Notes: a model not told the origin generated them from the sequence alone. Positions 49,217 through 59,416 are shown, counted from the stretch's first letter. The stretch is 64,000 nucleotides of DNA from Pseudomonas mosselii (GCF_003205295.1 NZ_QJRP01000012.1:79977-143976); one strand, 5' to 3'. A program made the numbers and translations.

Positions 49217-49635
49217 CAGCCGAGCTGACGCGGAATACGATAGAGGTACAGCACCACCACGGTAGACAGGGCAAGGAGGATCTGCGGCACCGCCTCCAGC
49301 CCGACCAGCACCGAAAGCGCCGCGACCCAGGCCGGGAAACAGGCGAACAGCATGGCCAGGCGTCGAACCCGGGCCAGCTCGATCCAGGCGCCGGGCTCTT
49401 CAGTCGTGCCCAGCTGCTTGTCAGTGGCGATCAACGCCCGCTTGTAGGCGCTGAAACGCGGCAGGCTGAGGAACATGGTCGCGGCCCCGGCAATGAACAA
49501 CGGCATGGCCAGCACCGGGATCAGCGGCTCACCGCCGCCGAACGCCCAGGCCATTATCGGCAACGGCAACAGGCCCATGGCCAGGTACTGCCACCAGGCC
49601 AGGGCCAGCCGACGTTTCACCTCGCCACGGGTCAC
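49216..49635 (-). CDS. small membrane protein of unknown function
   Basis: A 139-residue protein with four predicted helices (about 15-32, 38-56, 92-110 and 113-130) and a charged central loop ('[20 protein letters not shown]'). I do not recognise a family. It is tightly packed between ribA (4-nt overlap) and btuF (1-nt overlap), so it is probably a real, cotranscribed gene conserved at this locus in Pseudomonas. Confidence 0.75.
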   Translation of the reverse strand: MTRGEVKRRLALAWWQYLAMGLLPLPIMAWAFGGGEPLIPVLAMPLFIAGAATMFLSLPRFSAYKRALIATDKQLGTTEEPGAWIELARVRRLAMLFACFPAWVAALSVLVGLEAVPQILLALSTVVVLYLYRIPRQLG

Positions 49636-50249
49636 GCCTGGGGCACCTCGCCCTGTTGCTTGTTGCCCATCATGTGGCCGAGCTTGTCAGCCTTGGTGGC
49701 CAGGTACAGGCGGTTGTGCGGGTTGTGGCCGGTGTGCAGCGGCACACGCTCGGCGACCTTGATGCTCATGTCGGTCAGGGCCTTGACCTTGCGTGGGTTG
49801 TTGGTCATCAGGCGCAGCGATTTCACACCCAGGTGCTCGAGCATCGGCAGGCACATGGCGTAGTCGCGCTGGTCGGCGGCGAAGCCCAGGCGCTCGTTGG
49901 CCTCGACGGTGTCGGCGCCGCCATCCTGCAGCTCATAGGCGCGAATCTTGTTCAGCAGGCCGATGCCACGGCCTTCCTGGCGCAGGTACAGCAGTACGCC
50001 ACGGCCTTCGCGGGCGATGGCCTGCAGCGCGGCTTCGAGTTGCGAGCCGCAGTCGCAGCGCTGGCTGAACAGCGCATCGCCGGTCAGGCACTCGGAGTGC
50101 AGGCGCCCCAACACCGGCTCGCCGTCCGCGATGTCACCCAGGCTGAGCACCACGTGCTCGCGGCCAGTGGCTTCGTCGAGAAAGCCATGCATGGTGAAGA
50201 TCGCAAAGGGAGTCGGGAGTTTAGAGGCGGCAACAAAGACGACGGGCAC
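49632..50249 (-). CDS. ribA: GTP cyclohydrolase II
   Basis: First enzyme of the GTP branch of riboflavin synthesis. The 205-residue protein has the zinc triad '[20 protein letters not shown]' (Cys at about 54, 65, 67), '[20 protein letters not shown]' with the catalytic Arg, and '[16 protein letters not shown]'. This is the intact RibA; the RibA-like half of the ribBA fusion lacks these residues. The upstream 317-nt gap (50250-50566) holds a REP and presumably its promoter. Confidence 0.97.
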   Translation of the reverse strand: MPVVFVAASKLPTPFAIFTMHGFLDEATGREHVVLSLGDIADGEPVLGRLHSECLTGDALFSQRCDCGSQLEAALQAIAREGRGVLLYLRQEGRGIGLLNKIRAYELQDGGADTVEANERLGFAADQRDYAMCLPMLEHLGVKSLRLMTNNPRKVKALTDMSIKVAERVPLHTGHNPHNRLYLATKADKLGHMMGNKQQGEVPQA

Positions 50250-50375
50250 GTTGTGCTCCTGGGTAGTAGGATTTTTCAGATCGGCCGATTGTATCAGCAG
50301 CCCGGCGCACGTGCGCAGGAGGAATATGGTGGCTTAAGATCGAAAAGTTCGATGCTTATGGAACAAGGACCAAAT

Positions 50376-50494
50376 CCTGTAGGAGCGGCCTTGTGTCGCG
50401 AAAGGGCCGCATAGCGGCCCCGGCAATGTCAGCTTGGTGCGCAGATCTGGGGGCGCTTCGCACCCCTTTCGCGACACAAGGCCGCTCCCACAGG
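50376..50494. repeat. REP inverted pair (long type)
   Basis: Arms 'cctgtaggagcggccttgtg' and inverse with inner hairpins, in the gap between ribA and the binding-protein gene. Apart from this REP, the 317-nt gap shows only short A/T-rich stretches near 50250-50340. Confidence 0.92.
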
Positions 50495-50566
50495 GGGACA
50501 GTTCCCTGCGCGACAGCGCAGCCCCCAAAGGGCTGGGCGATCTCCTACAAGAACAGCGACATGAGC

Positions 50567-51304
50567 CTAATGCGGCTGGCTATCCGCCGTGAACGGATAC
50601 GGCTGCTTCCAACGCTCGAAGATCGGCTTCAACTCACCGCTGCGCACCAGTTGCGCCATGCGCCGGTCGAACAGGTCACGCAAGGCCTCGCCCTGCGCAC
50701 TGCGGGTGAACGCCAGGTACAACGGCAGCTCGGCGACGTGGGTGCTGCGAAAACGCTGGGGCTCGGGCGCCTGCCCGAGCACGTACTCCACCTCGGTCTG
50801 CGCATCGATGTAGAAATCCACCCGGTCATGCTCGAGCATGGGCAGGATGCCTTCGCGGCGCTGGACCTCGCGGAAGTTGTGCACCTTGGGCAGGTAGCTG
50901 GCGTAGTCATAGCCGCGCACCCAGGCCAGGCGGTACTGGCCGATAGTGTCCAGCGTGGGCTGCGGCTTGCCGGCCAGGCCAAGGGCGTAGATATGGTCCA
51001 TGTCGAAATGCCAGCGCGGATAGAGGTTGTCGTCGTTCTCTTCCTTGTAGGAGCCGACCCAGGCATCCGCCTCGCCCCGCTTCACCAGGCCGACCGCGCG
51101 GCTGTACGGCGCGCTCAGCACCCTGACCTTGACGCCGGCCGGCTCGAACACCTTGCGCAGCACGTCCCAGGCCAACCCGCTGCCATCGGCGTTGGTGTAG
51201 TCGAGCCACTCCTCGCTGACCAGGCGCACCTGCTGCTCCTGCGCCATGACGCCAGGCGCCACCCAGAGCAGCACCCACGCCAGCAACACACTCCTCAAGG
51301 CCAT
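50567..51304 (-). CDS. periplasmic amino-acid-type substrate-binding protein
   Basis: A 245-residue secreted protein of the SBP_bac_3 family (type II fold). Signal peptide MALRSVLLAWVLLWVAPGVMA, then 'VRLVSEEWLDYTNADGSGLAW' and 'PAGVKVRVLSAPYSRAVGLVKRGEADAWVG'. No transporter subunits are nearby; such orphan binding proteins are common in Pseudomonas. The frame is open to 51415, but the ATG at 51304 gives the signal peptide. Lies 16 nt after pgpA. Confidence 0.85.
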   Translation of the reverse strand: MALRSVLLAWVLLWVAPGVMAQEQQVRLVSEEWLDYTNADGSGLAWDVLRKVFEPAGVKVRVLSAPYSRAVGLVKRGEADAWVGSYKEENDDNLYPRWHFDMDHIYALGLAGKPQPTLDTIGQYRLAWVRGYDYASYLPKVHNFREVQRREGILPMLEHDRVDFYIDAQTEVEYVLGQAPEPQRFRSTHVAELPLYLAFTRSAQGEALRDLFDRRMAQLVRSGELKPIFERWKQPYPFTADSQPH

Positions 51305-51320
51305 CGCAACGCTCCCTGTA

Positions 51321-51824
51321 TCAGGCCACCGCCCACACCAGAACCTGCATGCCCAGCCAGGCGAACACCCCGGCCAGGATATCGTCGAGCATGATCCCGA
51401 ACCCACCATGCACATGGCGGTCGACCCAGCGGATCGGCCACGGTTTGAGGATGTCGAAGAAGCGGAACATCAGGAACCCCGCCAGCAGCCACTGCCAGCC
51501 TTCCGGCACCAGCCACAGGGTGATCCACATGCCGACGATCTCGTCCCAGACAATGCCCTCGTGATCGTGCACGCGCAAGTCGTTGGCCACCTTGCCGCAC
51601 AGCCACACGCCGAACAGCATGCTGATGCCCAGCAACAGCCAGTAGCCCCAGTCGGGCAGCATCTGCCACAGTGGAATGAACGGCAGCGCCACCAGCGAAC
51701 CCCAGGTCCCCGGTGCCTTGGGCAGGGTGCCGGAGCCGAAGCCGAAGGCGATGAAGTGCCACGGGTTGCGCCAGACCGAAGGCGGAACGAACTCCGCAGG
51801 CACCTGGTTGGGGTGGTCGGTCAC
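51321..51824 (-). CDS. pgpA: phosphatidylglycerophosphatase A
   Basis: Inner-membrane phosphatase making phosphatidylglycerol from its phosphate. The 167-residue protein has 'GSGTLPKAPGTWGSLVALPF' near residue 32 and 'DHEGIVWDEIVGMWI', both defining PgpA, and 'FRFFDILKPWPI'. The start overlaps the thiL stop by 4 nt. Confidence 0.96.
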   Translation of the reverse strand: MTDHPNQVPAEFVPPSVWRNPWHFIAFGFGSGTLPKAPGTWGSLVALPFIPLWQMLPDWGYWLLLGISMLFGVWLCGKVANDLRVHDHEGIVWDEIVGMWITLWLVPEGWQWLLAGFLMFRFFDILKPWPIRWVDRHVHGGFGIMLDDILAGVFAWLGMQVLVWAVA

Positions 51825-52777
51825 GGTGTCTCCCTGAAATGTTGATAGCCCCGTTGCACGGGGGTGATGTCCTGGCCCTGCGGGTCACGCAGGGTCACGC
51901 CCTGGCCCTGCAGCACACGCCCGATGACGTGCACCTCGCGGGCCAGGGAGGTCAGTGCGCTTTCCGGCAGGGTGAAGGCCAGCACGTAGTCGTCGCCACC
52001 GGTGAGCGCCGCCTGCACTGCCGCCTCGCGCCCCAGGAAAGCCTGTAAAGGAGCAGACACGGGGACCTGCGCCAGGTTCACCTCCAGCGCAACGCCGGAC
52101 GCCTTGGCGATATGCCCGCAGTCGGCCAGCAGGCCGTCGGAGATATCCAGTGCCGCCGTGGCCAGGCCACGCAGGCGCTCGCCCAGCTGCAGTTGCGGCA
52201 AGGGCGACCAGTAGTGCTCCAGCAAGGGACCGGCCACCTCGGCAGCCGCCTCGCGCTCGCCCAGCACCAGCGGCAAGGCCCCCGCCGCGTTGCCCAGGAA
52301 ACCGCCGACGCACAGCAGGTCGCCCGGCTGCGCGCCGCTACGGCGCAGGGCCTGGCCCGACGGTACCCGGCCGAACACGGTCACGGTAATGCTCAGCGGC
52401 CCACGGGTGGTGTCACCGCCGATCAGGGTCATGCGGCAACGGTGGGCCATGCGGCCGAGGCCATCGGCGAAGGCTTCGAGCCAGTCCGGGCCGACTTCGG
52501 GCAGGGTCAGGGCGAGGGTGAAGCCGATGGGTGTGGCGCCCATGGCCGCCAGGTCGCTGGCCGCCACGGCGAGCGAGCGCTGGCCCAGCAGCAGCGGGTC
52601 GCAGACCGTGGGGAAATGCACACCGGCCACCAGCGTGTCGGTGGAGATCGCCAGTTGCTCGCCGGCGGGCAGGTCCAGCAGGGCGCAGTCGTCGCCGATC
52701 CCCAGGGCCACGCCCTCGCCGCCCTGCGCACAGGGCGCGGCGGCGAAGTAGTGACGGATCAGCTCGAACTCACCCAT
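51821..52777 (-). CDS. thiL: thiamine-monophosphate kinase
   Basis: Phosphorylates thiamine monophosphate to the diphosphate cofactor. Of 318 residues, with 'MGEFELIRHYF' at the start, 'GIGDDCALLDLP' (about 27-38), 'SLAVAASDLAAMGATPIGF' and 'TLIGGDTTRGP', the AIR-synthase-like nucleotide site. Overlaps pgpA by 4 nt; the nusB stop is 18 nt upstream. Confidence 0.97.
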   Translation of the reverse strand: MGEFELIRHYFAAAPCAQGGEGVALGIGDDCALLDLPAGEQLAISTDTLVAGVHFPTVCDPLLLGQRSLAVAASDLAAMGATPIGFTLALTLPEVGPDWLEAFADGLGRMAHRCRMTLIGGDTTRGPLSITVTVFGRVPSGQALRRSGAQPGDLLCVGGFLGNAAGALPLVLGEREAAAEVAGPLLEHYWSPLPQLQLGERLRGLATAALDISDGLLADCGHIAKASGVALEVNLAQVPVSAPLQAFLGREAAVQAALTGGDDYVLAFTLPESALTSLAREVHVIGRVLQGQGVTLRDPQGQDITPVQRGYQHFRETP

Positions 52778-52795
52778 GGCTGGTCAGCGCCGCGA

Positions 52796-53296
52796 TCAGC
52801 GCTTGTTCGCCTTGACTTCCGCCTCACGCAGACGCGGAGCCAGCTTGTCCAGCACGCCGTTGACGAACTTGTGGCCGTCGGTGGCGCCGAAGACCTTGGC
52901 CAGTTCCACGCCTTCGTTGATGACGACGCGGTACGGCACGTCGACGCGCATCATGAACTCCCAGGTGGACAGGCGCAGCACGGCCAGCTCGACCGGGTCG
53001 AGCTCTTCCAGCGGCGTGTCCAGGCAAGGCTTGAGCGCCTCGTCGATCTCGACCTTCTTCGCCGGGACCCCGTGCAGGATCTCGCGGAAGTAGGCGCCGT
53101 CGACATCGGAGAAATCGTTATCGACCCGGAACTGCGCTTCCACTTCGTTCAGCGAGTGCTTGGCCATGTGCCACTGGTAGAGCGCTTGCGTGGCGAGCTT
53201 GCGGGCTTCGCGACGCTTGGCGCTCTTCGAGGGCTTGCCGGCATCCGCAGGTTTTGGATCGCGCGGGTTGAAACGATCGCTTTCGTCGCTAATCAC
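52796..53296 (-). CDS. nusB: transcription antitermination factor NusB
   Basis: All-helical RNA-binding protein that with NusE prevents early termination of rRNA transcription. The 166-residue sequence has '[19 protein letters not shown]' and '[28 protein letters not shown]'. The start is GTG at 53296, which overlaps the ribH stop (GTGA); homologues begin at the same [12 protein letters not shown] sequence. The open frame to 53479 is spurious. Confidence 0.95.
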   Translation of the reverse strand: MISDESDRFNPRDPKPADAGKPSKSAKRREARKLATQALYQWHMAKHSLNEVEAQFRVDNDFSDVDGAYFREILHGVPAKKVEIDEALKPCLDTPLEELDPVELAVLRLSTWEFMMRVDVPYRVVINEGVELAKVFGATDGHKFVNGVLDKLAPRLREAEVKANKR

Positions 53297-53769
53297 TTGG
53301 CCTCCAACTGCGCCAGCAGACTGACCATTTCCAGGGCCGACAGGGCAGCTTCGGCACCTTTGTTGCCGGCCTTGGTGCCGGAACGCTCGATGGCCTGTTC
53401 GATGGAGTCGACGGTCAGGACGCCGAAGGCCACCGGAACACCGAACTCCATGGACACCTGGGCCAGGCCCTTGGTGCACTCGCCCGCCACGTATTCGAAG
53501 TGCGGGGTACCGCCACGGATCACTGCGCCCAGGGCGATGATCGCGTCATAAGCACCCTGCTGGGCGACTTTCTGCGCTACCAGCGGGATTTCGAACGCGC
53601 CCGGGGCACGAATGATGGTGATGTCGCTTTCGCTGACGCCGTGGCGTACCAGGGCGTCGACTGCACCGCTTACCAGGCTTTCGACGACGAAGCTGTTGAA
53701 GCGGCCAACCACCAAAGCATAGCGACCTTTGGGGGCGATGAAGGTACCTTCGATGGTCTTCAGGGTCAT
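53293..53769 (-). CDS. ribH: 6,7-dimethyl-8-ribityllumazine synthase
   Basis: Condenses the RibB and RibD products into lumazine. 158 residues, with '[20 protein letters not shown]', '[15 protein letters not shown]' and '[16 protein letters not shown]' containing the catalytic His. The ATG at 53769 gives family length; 91 nt separate it from ribBA. Overlaps nusB by 4 nt. Confidence 0.97.
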   Translation of the reverse strand: MTLKTIEGTFIAPKGRYALVVGRFNSFVVESLVSGAVDALVRHGVSESDITIIRAPGAFEIPLVAQKVAQQGAYDAIIALGAVIRGGTPHFEYVAGECTKGLAQVSMEFGVPVAFGVLTVDSIEQAIERSGTKAGNKGAEAALSALEMVSLLAQLEAK

Positions 53770-53860
53770 TCCGGAGTTCTCATCTTCAAGAGCGAGGCCG
53801 CGCTGTGGCGGCCTCGGGAGGGTTTGGACTCGAGTCCAGGGGCGAAAATGCCGCCTCAAG

Positions 53861-54952
53861 TCACTCGGAGGGCACGTATTCTACAACTTCCAGATCGAAT
53901 CCGGATATCGCATTGAACTTCATCGGCGAACTCATCAGGCGCATCTTGCGCACACCGAGGTCGCGCAGGATCTGCGAACCGGCACCGACGGTGCTGTAGG
54001 TGGTCGGCGCTTTCGCCGGGGCATCGCCCGCGCTTTCGCGGATATGCGCCAGCAGCACGTCGCCGTCCAGCGGGTGGCCCAGCAGCAGCACCACGCCACT
54101 GCCGGCCTCGGCCACGGCGCTCATGGCCGCGCGCAGGCTCCAGCGGCCCGGTTGCTTGACCATCAGCAGGTCGCGCAGCGGGTCCATGTTGTGCACGCGC
54201 ACCAGGGTCGGCTCCTCGGCGCAGATCTTGCCCAGGGTCAGCGCCATGTGCACGTCGCCTTCCACCGCATCGCGGTAGGTGACCAGGTTGAACTGGCCCA
54301 GCTCGCTCTCGATCGGCTGCTCGGAGACGCGCTGCACGGTGCGCTCGTGGATCATGCGGTAGTGGATCAGGTCGGCGATGGTGCCGATCTTCAGGCCGTG
54401 TTCGGCGGCGAACACTTCCAGCTCGGCGCGGCGCGACATGGTGCCGTCGTCGTTCATCACTTCACAAATCACACCGCTCGGCTCGAAGCCGGCCATGCGC
54501 GCCAGGTCGCAGGCGGCCTCGGTATGGCCGGCGCGGGCCAGGGTACCACCAGGCTGGGCCATCAGCGGGAAGATATGACCGGGGCTGACGATGTCCTCGG
54601 CCTTGGCGTCCTTGGCGGCGGCGGCCTGCACGGTGCGGGCGCGATCGGCGGCGGAAATGCCGGTGGTGACGCCTTCGGCGGCCTCGATAGACACGGTGAA
54701 CTTGGTGCCGAAGCCCGAGCCGTTGCGCGGCGCCATCAGCGGCAGCTTGAGCGTTTCGCAGCGCTCACGGGTCATCGGCATGCAGATCAGGCCGCGGGCG
54801 TGCTTGGCCATGAAGTTGATGTGCTCGGGCAGGCAGCACTCGGCCGCCATGATGATGTCGCCTTCGTTCTCGCGGTCTTCGTCATCCATGAGGATGACCA
54901 TTTTGCCCTGGCGGATGTCTTCGACCAGTTCTTCGATGCTGTTGAGCGCCAC
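53861..54952 (-). CDS. ribBA: RibBA-like fusion with degenerate cyclohydrolase domain
   Basis: A 363-residue protein. Residues 1-200 form a full dihydroxybutanone phosphate synthase ('[17 protein letters not shown]', '[20 protein letters not shown]', '[17 protein letters not shown]'). Residues 205-363 resemble GTP cyclohydrolase II but lack the zinc Cys triad ([11 protein letters not shown] instead of [16 protein letters not shown]) and the RQEGRGIG motif, so only the RibB activity is expected. The start is GTG at 54952 with AAGGGGG 6 nt upstream. Confidence 0.93.
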   Translation of the reverse strand: MALNSIEELVEDIRQGKMVILMDDEDRENEGDIIMAAECCLPEHINFMAKHARGLICMPMTRERCETLKLPLMAPRNGSGFGTKFTVSIEAAEGVTTGISAADRARTVQAAAAKDAKAEDIVSPGHIFPLMAQPGGTLARAGHTEAACDLARMAGFEPSGVICEVMNDDGTMSRRAELEVFAAEHGLKIGTIADLIHYRMIHERTVQRVSEQPIESELGQFNLVTYRDAVEGDVHMALTLGKICAEEPTLVRVHNMDPLRDLLMVKQPGRWSLRAAMSAVAEAGSGVVLLLGHPLDGDVLLAHIRESAGDAPAKAPTTYSTVGAGSQILRDLGVRKMRLMSSPMKFNAISGFDLEVVEYVPSE

Positions 54953-54970
54953 GCGGCACCCCCTTCTCAA

Positions 54971-55636
54971 TCAGGATTTCAAGAAGCCGTTGGCGGCCAG
55001 GAAGCTTTCGGTGATGCCACTGCCTTTGCTCGGCTCAGCGGCCTTGTCGCCCAGCAGCAGACGCTCCAGGTAACGGGCCAGCAGGTCGACCTCAAGGTTC
55101 ACCCGACGCCCTGCGCGGTAGTCGGCCATGATGGTTTCGGACAGGGTGTGCGGGACGATGGTCAGCTCGAACTCGGCGCCATCGACTTCGTTGACCGTCA
55201 GGCTGGTGCCGTCGACGGTGATCGAGCCCTTGTGGGCGATGTACTTGGCCAGCTCCTTGGGCGCACGCACGCGGAACTGGATGGCGCGGGCGCTATCGGC
55301 GCGCGAGACGATCTCGCCGACGCCGTCGACGTGGCCGCTGACCAGGTGGCCGCCCAGGCGGGTGGTGGGGGTCAGGGCCTTTTCCAGGTTGACCCGGCTG
55401 CCGCTCTTGAGATCGACCATGGCGGTGCGCTTGAGGGTCTCGACGCTGACGTCGGCCCAGAAGCCATCGCCGGGCAGCTCGACGGCGGTCAGGCACACGC
55501 CGTTGACCGCGATGCTGTCGCCGAGCTTGACGTCGCCCAGGTCGAGCTTGCCGGTCTCTACGTAGACGCGCACGTCACCGCCCTTGGGGGTGAGGCTGCG
55601 GATGGTGCCGATGGATTCGATGATGCCGGTGAACAT
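54971..55636 (-). CDS. ribE: riboflavin synthase alpha subunit
   Basis: Dismutates two lumazine molecules to riboflavin. The 221-residue protein has the internal repeat typical of the enzyme: N-terminal 'MFTGIIESIGTIRSL' and 'GDSIAVNGVCLTAVELPG', and the corresponding 'KGSITVDGTSLTVNEVDG' in the second barrel. Sits between ribD (41 nt) and ribBA (18 nt) in the leftward operon. Confidence 0.97.
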   Translation of the reverse strand: MFTGIIESIGTIRSLTPKGGDVRVYVETGKLDLGDVKLGDSIAVNGVCLTAVELPGDGFWADVSVETLKRTAMVDLKSGSRVNLEKALTPTTRLGGHLVSGHVDGVGEIVSRADSARAIQFRVRAPKELAKYIAHKGSITVDGTSLTVNEVDGAEFELTIVPHTLSETIMADYRAGRRVNLEVDLLARYLERLLLGDKAAEPSKGSGITESFLAANGFLKS

Positions 55637-55677
55637 GGTGTTCTCCTAGATACGGGCTGCGCGAGGCAAGCCTGGCA

Positions 55678-56805
55678 TTATACGCCGGGGGGCGGCAGGG
55701 GGATGGCAGTGACTCGCCAGTCATCGCCGACCGCGCGCATTTCGGTGATCTTCAGCCGCGGCGCCTCGCTCATTTTCGACAGCGGCCAGTCCAGCAACGG
55801 ACGGGCGTCGGAGCCGAGGAAGGTGCCGGCGACGAACAGCTGGTACTCGTCGACCAGACCCTCGCGGGCGAAAGCGCCGACCAGGCCGGCGCCGGCCTCC
55901 AGCAGGATTTCGTTGACGCCGCGCCCGGCCAGGGTGCGCAGCAGTGCCGGCAGGTCGACGCGACCCTCGCTGCCGGGCAGATTGATCAGTTCATGACCGG
56001 CGGCCGCATAGCGCGGGTCTTCGCCCGCGGCGGTCACCACCAGCGCCGGGCCGGCCTGGAAGAACGGCGCGTCCAGCGGCAGGCGCAGGCGCCCGTCGAC
56101 CAGCACGCGCAACGGCGGGCGCGACAGGGCCAGGGCGGTGAGCGAGTCATCCAGGCCCAGTTCCTCGCCACGCACGGTCATGCGGGCGTTGTCGAACAGC
56201 ACGCTCTCGGCGCTGGTCAGTACCACGCTGGAACGGGCGCGCAGGCGCTGCACCGCGGCACGCGCCGCAGGGCCGGTGATCCACTGGCTTTCGCCGCTGG
56301 CCATGGCGGTGCGGCCGTCCAGGCTCATGGCCAGCTTGGCGCGCACGAACGGCAGGCCTTGCTCCATGCGTTTGAGGAACCCGGGATTGAGCGCGCGGGC
56401 CTCGACCTCGAGCACGCCGCTGGCGACTTCGATGCCGGCCTCGCGCAGGCGCTGCAAGCCGTTGCCGGCCACTTGCGGATTGGGATCCTGCATGGCCGCC
56501 ACCACCCGCGCCACCCCGGCCTTGACCAGTGCCTCGGCGCACGGCGGCGTGCGGCCATGGTGGCTGCAGGGTTCGAGGGTGACGTAGGCACAGGCGCCAC
56601 GGGCACGCTCGCCGGCCTGGCGCAGGGCATGGACCTCGGCGTGCGGCTCGCCGGCACGCACATGCCAGCCTTCGCCGACCACCTCGCCGTCACGCACGAT
56701 CACGCAACCCACGCGGGGGTTGGGGTGGGTGCTGTACAGGCCCTTGCGGGCCAGTTCCACGGCGCGGGCCATGTAGTGGGCGTCGAGAATGGCTTGGCTG
56801 GACAT
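55678..56805 (-). CDS. ribD: bifunctional pyrimidine deaminase/reductase RibD
   Basis: Deaminates and then reduces the pyrimidine intermediate of riboflavin synthesis. The 375-residue protein has a deaminase half with zinc motifs HAEVHAL and 'PCSHHGRTPPCAEALV' (about 50-92), and a reductase half with 'KLAMSLDGRTAMASGESQWI'. Two nt separate it from nrdR, the arrangement usual in proteobacteria. Confidence 0.97.
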   Translation of the reverse strand: MSSQAILDAHYMARAVELARKGLYSTHPNPRVGCVIVRDGEVVGEGWHVRAGEPHAEVHALRQAGERARGACAYVTLEPCSHHGRTPPCAEALVKAGVARVVAAMQDPNPQVAGNGLQRLREAGIEVASGVLEVEARALNPGFLKRMEQGLPFVRAKLAMSLDGRTAMASGESQWITGPAARAAVQRLRARSSVVLTSAESVLFDNARMTVRGEELGLDDSLTALALSRPPLRVLVDGRLRLPLDAPFFQAGPALVVTAAGEDPRYAAAGHELINLPGSEGRVDLPALLRTLAGRGVNEILLEAGAGLVGAFAREGLVDEYQLFVAGTFLGSDARPLLDWPLSKMSEAPRLKITEMRAVGDDWRVTAIPLPPPGV

Positions 56806-56807
56806 GC

Positions 56808-57272
56808 TTACTCTTTAGCCGGCTCGCGGGCCAGTCGGTCGATTTCTTCGCGGAATTCGTCGAGGTCCTGGAACCGCCGGTAGACCGAGGCGAAACGGAT
56901 ATAGGCCACCTCGTCGAGCTTGCGCAGCTCGGCCATCACCATCTCACCGACCACCAGCGACTTCACTTCACGCTCGCCGGTAGCGCGCAGACGACTCTTG
57001 ATATGCGCCAGCGCCGCTTCCAGTCGCTCAACGCTGACCGGGCGCTTTTCCAGCGCGCGCTGCATGCCGGCACGCAGCTTGTCTTCATCGAAGGGTTGGC
57101 GCGTGCCGTCCTGCTTGATCAGCCGGGGCAGGACCAGCTCGGCGGTCTCGAAGGTGGTGAAACGCTCGCCGCAGGCGACGCATTCGCGCCGGCGACGCAC
57201 CTGTTCGCCCTCGGCGACCAGACGCGAGTCGATGACCTTGGTGTCGTTGGCACCGCAAAACGGACAGTGCAT
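56808..57272 (-). CDS. nrdR: transcriptional repressor NrdR
   Basis: ATP/dATP-sensing repressor of ribonucleotide reductase genes. The 154-residue protein has a zinc ribbon '[15 protein letters not shown]' ... '[15 protein letters not shown]' and an ATP-cone (about 50-140, '[20 protein letters not shown]'). The ATG at 57272 gives the canonical MHCPFC start. First gene of the riboflavin operon. Confidence 0.97.
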   Translation of the reverse strand: MHCPFCGANDTKVIDSRLVAEGEQVRRRRECVACGERFTTFETAELVLPRLIKQDGTRQPFDEDKLRAGMQRALEKRPVSVERLEAALAHIKSRLRATGEREVKSLVVGEMVMAELRKLDEVAYIRFASVYRRFQDLDEFREEIDRLAREPAKE

Positions 57273-57377
57273 GGTGGCAGGCAACAAAAAAAGGGAGGGC
57301 CATGGTAGCGCATTGCACTGGCAAGACAAGCCAAAGGGTTTACCATCCATGCAAATCTGCGCGTGAAGGACTACCCC

Positions 57378-57830
57378 ATGCACCCTCGAGCACTCGTCGT
57401 GCTGTGTTGCGCCGCCCTGCTCGCCGCCTGCGGCAGCGACCGCCCCAAGCCGGAACAGGCCCAGGCCCCGGTACCGGCCAAGGTGGCGAAGAAAACCGAA
57501 CCCCTGGGCCCGCTGCCGGCCTACCAGCGCGAGCTGAGCGGCACCCTGCTGGAAATCCCGGCAGGCGCCGACGTGGAACTGGCCCTGCTGGTGGTCGACG
57601 AGCGCGGCCGGCCACAGCAACTGCTGGCCAGCAGTACCCTGAGCGGTACCGGCCAGGCCCTGCCCTATCGCCTGCGTTTCAATCCCGAAGCCTTCCCCGC
57701 CGGGGCCCGGGTCGAACTGCGCGGCCGCGCCAGCCGCTCCGGCCAGCTGATCCTGCACCTGCCGCCGGTTCGCATCGCCCAGGCCCAGACCCAGGCCACC
57801 GGCCCGCTGCGTTTCGAAAAGGCACCGTAG
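57378..57830 (+). CDS. YbaY/YscW-family lipoprotein
   Basis: A 150-residue lipoprotein with lipobox LLAAC (Cys at 18) and a single beta domain resembling the YbaY/YscW family: '[23 protein letters not shown]' and '[23 protein letters not shown]'. The family includes pilotins for secretins, but no secretin gene is near. AAGGA 7 nt upstream supports the ATG at 57378. The methyltransferase gene follows directly. Confidence 0.85.
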   Translation: MHPRALVVLCCAALLAACGSDRPKPEQAQAPVPAKVAKKTEPLGPLPAYQRELSGTLLEIPAGADVELALLVVDERGRPQQLLASSTLSGTGQALPYRLRFNPEAFPAGARVELRGRASRSGQLILHLPPVRIAQAQTQATGPLRFEKAP

Positions 57831-58490
57831 ATGGCCCCGCCAGCCCTGCAACAGGCCCTGAGCGGCCTGATCGGCGAAGCGCGGATGATCGTCAGCGAGC
57901 TGCCCGGGTGCGACCTGAAACTCTGGTTGATCGACGAGCAGAACATGGACCGCGAGTTCAGCAGCGAGGAAACCCGGCGCATTCTCGAGGAGCCGCCCTA
58001 CTGGAGCTTCTGCTGGGCCAGCGGCCTGGCCATGGCGCGCTACCTGGCCGAGCACCCGCAATGGGTGCGCGGCAAGCGCGTGCTGGATTTCGGCGCCGGC
58101 TCCGGCATTGCCGGGATCGCCGCCGCCCGGGCCGGCGCCCTGGAGGTGGTGGCCTGCGACCTCGATCCGCTGGCCCTGGACGCCTGCCGTGCCAACGCCG
58201 CGCTGAACGGTGTGACGCTGAGCTACAGCAGCGACTTCTTCGCCGAGGCCGACCGCTTCGACCTGATCCTGGTCGCCGATGTGCTCTACGACCGCGCCAA
58301 CCTGCCGCTGCTGGACGAATTCCTCAGCCGTGGCCGCCAGGCACTGGTGGCCGACTCGCGGGTGCGCGACTTCAGCCACCCGCTGTACCGCCCGCTCGGC
58401 GTGCTCGAGGCGCTGACCCTGCCGGATCTGGCCGAGCCGCACGAATTCCGCCGGGTCAGCCTGTACCATGCCAGCCGCGAGCCCTTATAG
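57831..58490 (+). CDS. class I SAM-dependent methyltransferase (Nnt1/ETFB-KMT-like)
   Basis: A 219-residue methyltransferase with a Rossmann motif I '[20 protein letters not shown]' (about 84-103), motif II '[21 protein letters not shown]' and '[18 protein letters not shown]'. The N-terminal region resembles PrmA-related lysine methyltransferases acting on proteins, so a protein substrate is plausible but not shown. It begins immediately after the lipoprotein stop. Confidence 0.85.
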   Translation: MAPPALQQALSGLIGEARMIVSELPGCDLKLWLIDEQNMDREFSSEETRRILEEPPYWSFCWASGLAMARYLAEHPQWVRGKRVLDFGAGSGIAGIAAARAGALEVVACDLDPLALDACRANAALNGVTLSYSSDFFAEADRFDLILVADVLYDRANLPLLDEFLSRGRQALVADSRVRDFSHPLYRPLGVLEALTLPDLAEPHEFRRVSLYHASREPL

Positions 58491-58521
58491 TGGGGGTATT
58501 CACGGATTTGCGAGAGTTGCG

Positions 58522-59409
58522 ATGAGCCAAGCTCCTGATAACAAAGATGTGCCGTACATCTTCGATGCCACCGATGCCACCTTCCAGCAACTGGTCATCG
58601 AGAACTCCTTCCACAAGCCGGTGCTGGTCGACTTCTGGGCCGAGTGGTGCGCGCCGTGCAAGGCGCTGATGCCGCTGCTGGCCAAAATTACCGAGGGTTA
58701 TCAGGGCGAACTGCTGCTGGCCAAGATCAACTGTGACGTCGAGCAGCAGGTCGTCGCCCAGTTCGGCATCCGTAGCCTGCCGACCGTGGTGCTGTTCAAG
58801 GACGGACAGCCGGTCGACGGTTTTGCCGGCGCCCAGCCCGAGTCGGCCATTCGCGCCATGCTCGAACCCCATGTGCAGATGCCCGCGCCGCCCGCCGCCG
58901 CGCCGCTGGAGCAGGCCAAGGCGCTGTTCGCCGAAAGCCGCTTCAGCGAAGCCGAAGCCCTGCTGCAGGTGTTGCTGGGTGAAGACAACAGCAATGCCGA
59001 GGCGCTGATCCTCTATGCCCGCTGCCTGGCCGAGCGCGGCGAGCTGGGCGAAGCCCAGGTGGTGCTCGACGCGGTCAAGACCGACGAACACAAGGCCGCC
59101 CTGGCCGGCGCCAAGGCCCAGCTGACCTTCCTGCGCCAGGCCGCCAGCCTGCCGGAAGCCGCCGAGCTGAAGAGCCGCCTGGCGCAGAACCCGCAGGACG
59201 ACGAGGCGGCCTACCAACTGTGCATCCAGCAGTTGGCGCGCCAACAGTACGAGGCCGCGATGGATGGGCTGCTGAAGCTGTTCCAGCGTAACCGCGCCTA
59301 CGAGAACGGCTTGCCGCAGAAGGCACTGCTGCAGGTGTTCGAACTGCTGGGCAACGCTCACCCGCTGGTCAGCGTTTATCGCCGCAAGCTGTCCGCTGCG
59401 CTGTTCTGA
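58522..59409 (+). CDS. thioredoxin/TPR co-chaperone CnoX (YbbN)
   Basis: A 295-residue protein: an N-terminal thioredoxin domain with active site WCAPC ('FWAEWCAPCKALMPLLAKI', about 36-54), followed by TPR repeats (about 135-290, 'AKALFAESRFSEAEALLQVL'). E. coli CnoX/YbbN is a holdase that hands proteins to GroEL; here the intact CxxC implies redox activity. The ATG at 58522 is the family start. A hairpin at 59417 follows. Confidence 0.93.
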   Translation: MSQAPDNKDVPYIFDATDATFQQLVIENSFHKPVLVDFWAEWCAPCKALMPLLAKITEGYQGELLLAKINCDVEQQVVAQFGIRSLPTVVLFKDGQPVDGFAGAQPESAIRAMLEPHVQMPAPPAAAPLEQAKALFAESRFSEAEALLQVLLGEDNSNAEALILYARCLAERGELGEAQVVLDAVKTDEHKAALAGAKAQLTFLRQAASLPEAAELKSRLAQNPQDDEAAYQLCIQQLARQQYEAAMDGLLKLFQRNRAYENGLPQKALLQVFELLGNAHPLVSVYRRKLSAALF

Positions 59410-59416
59410 GTCTGTT

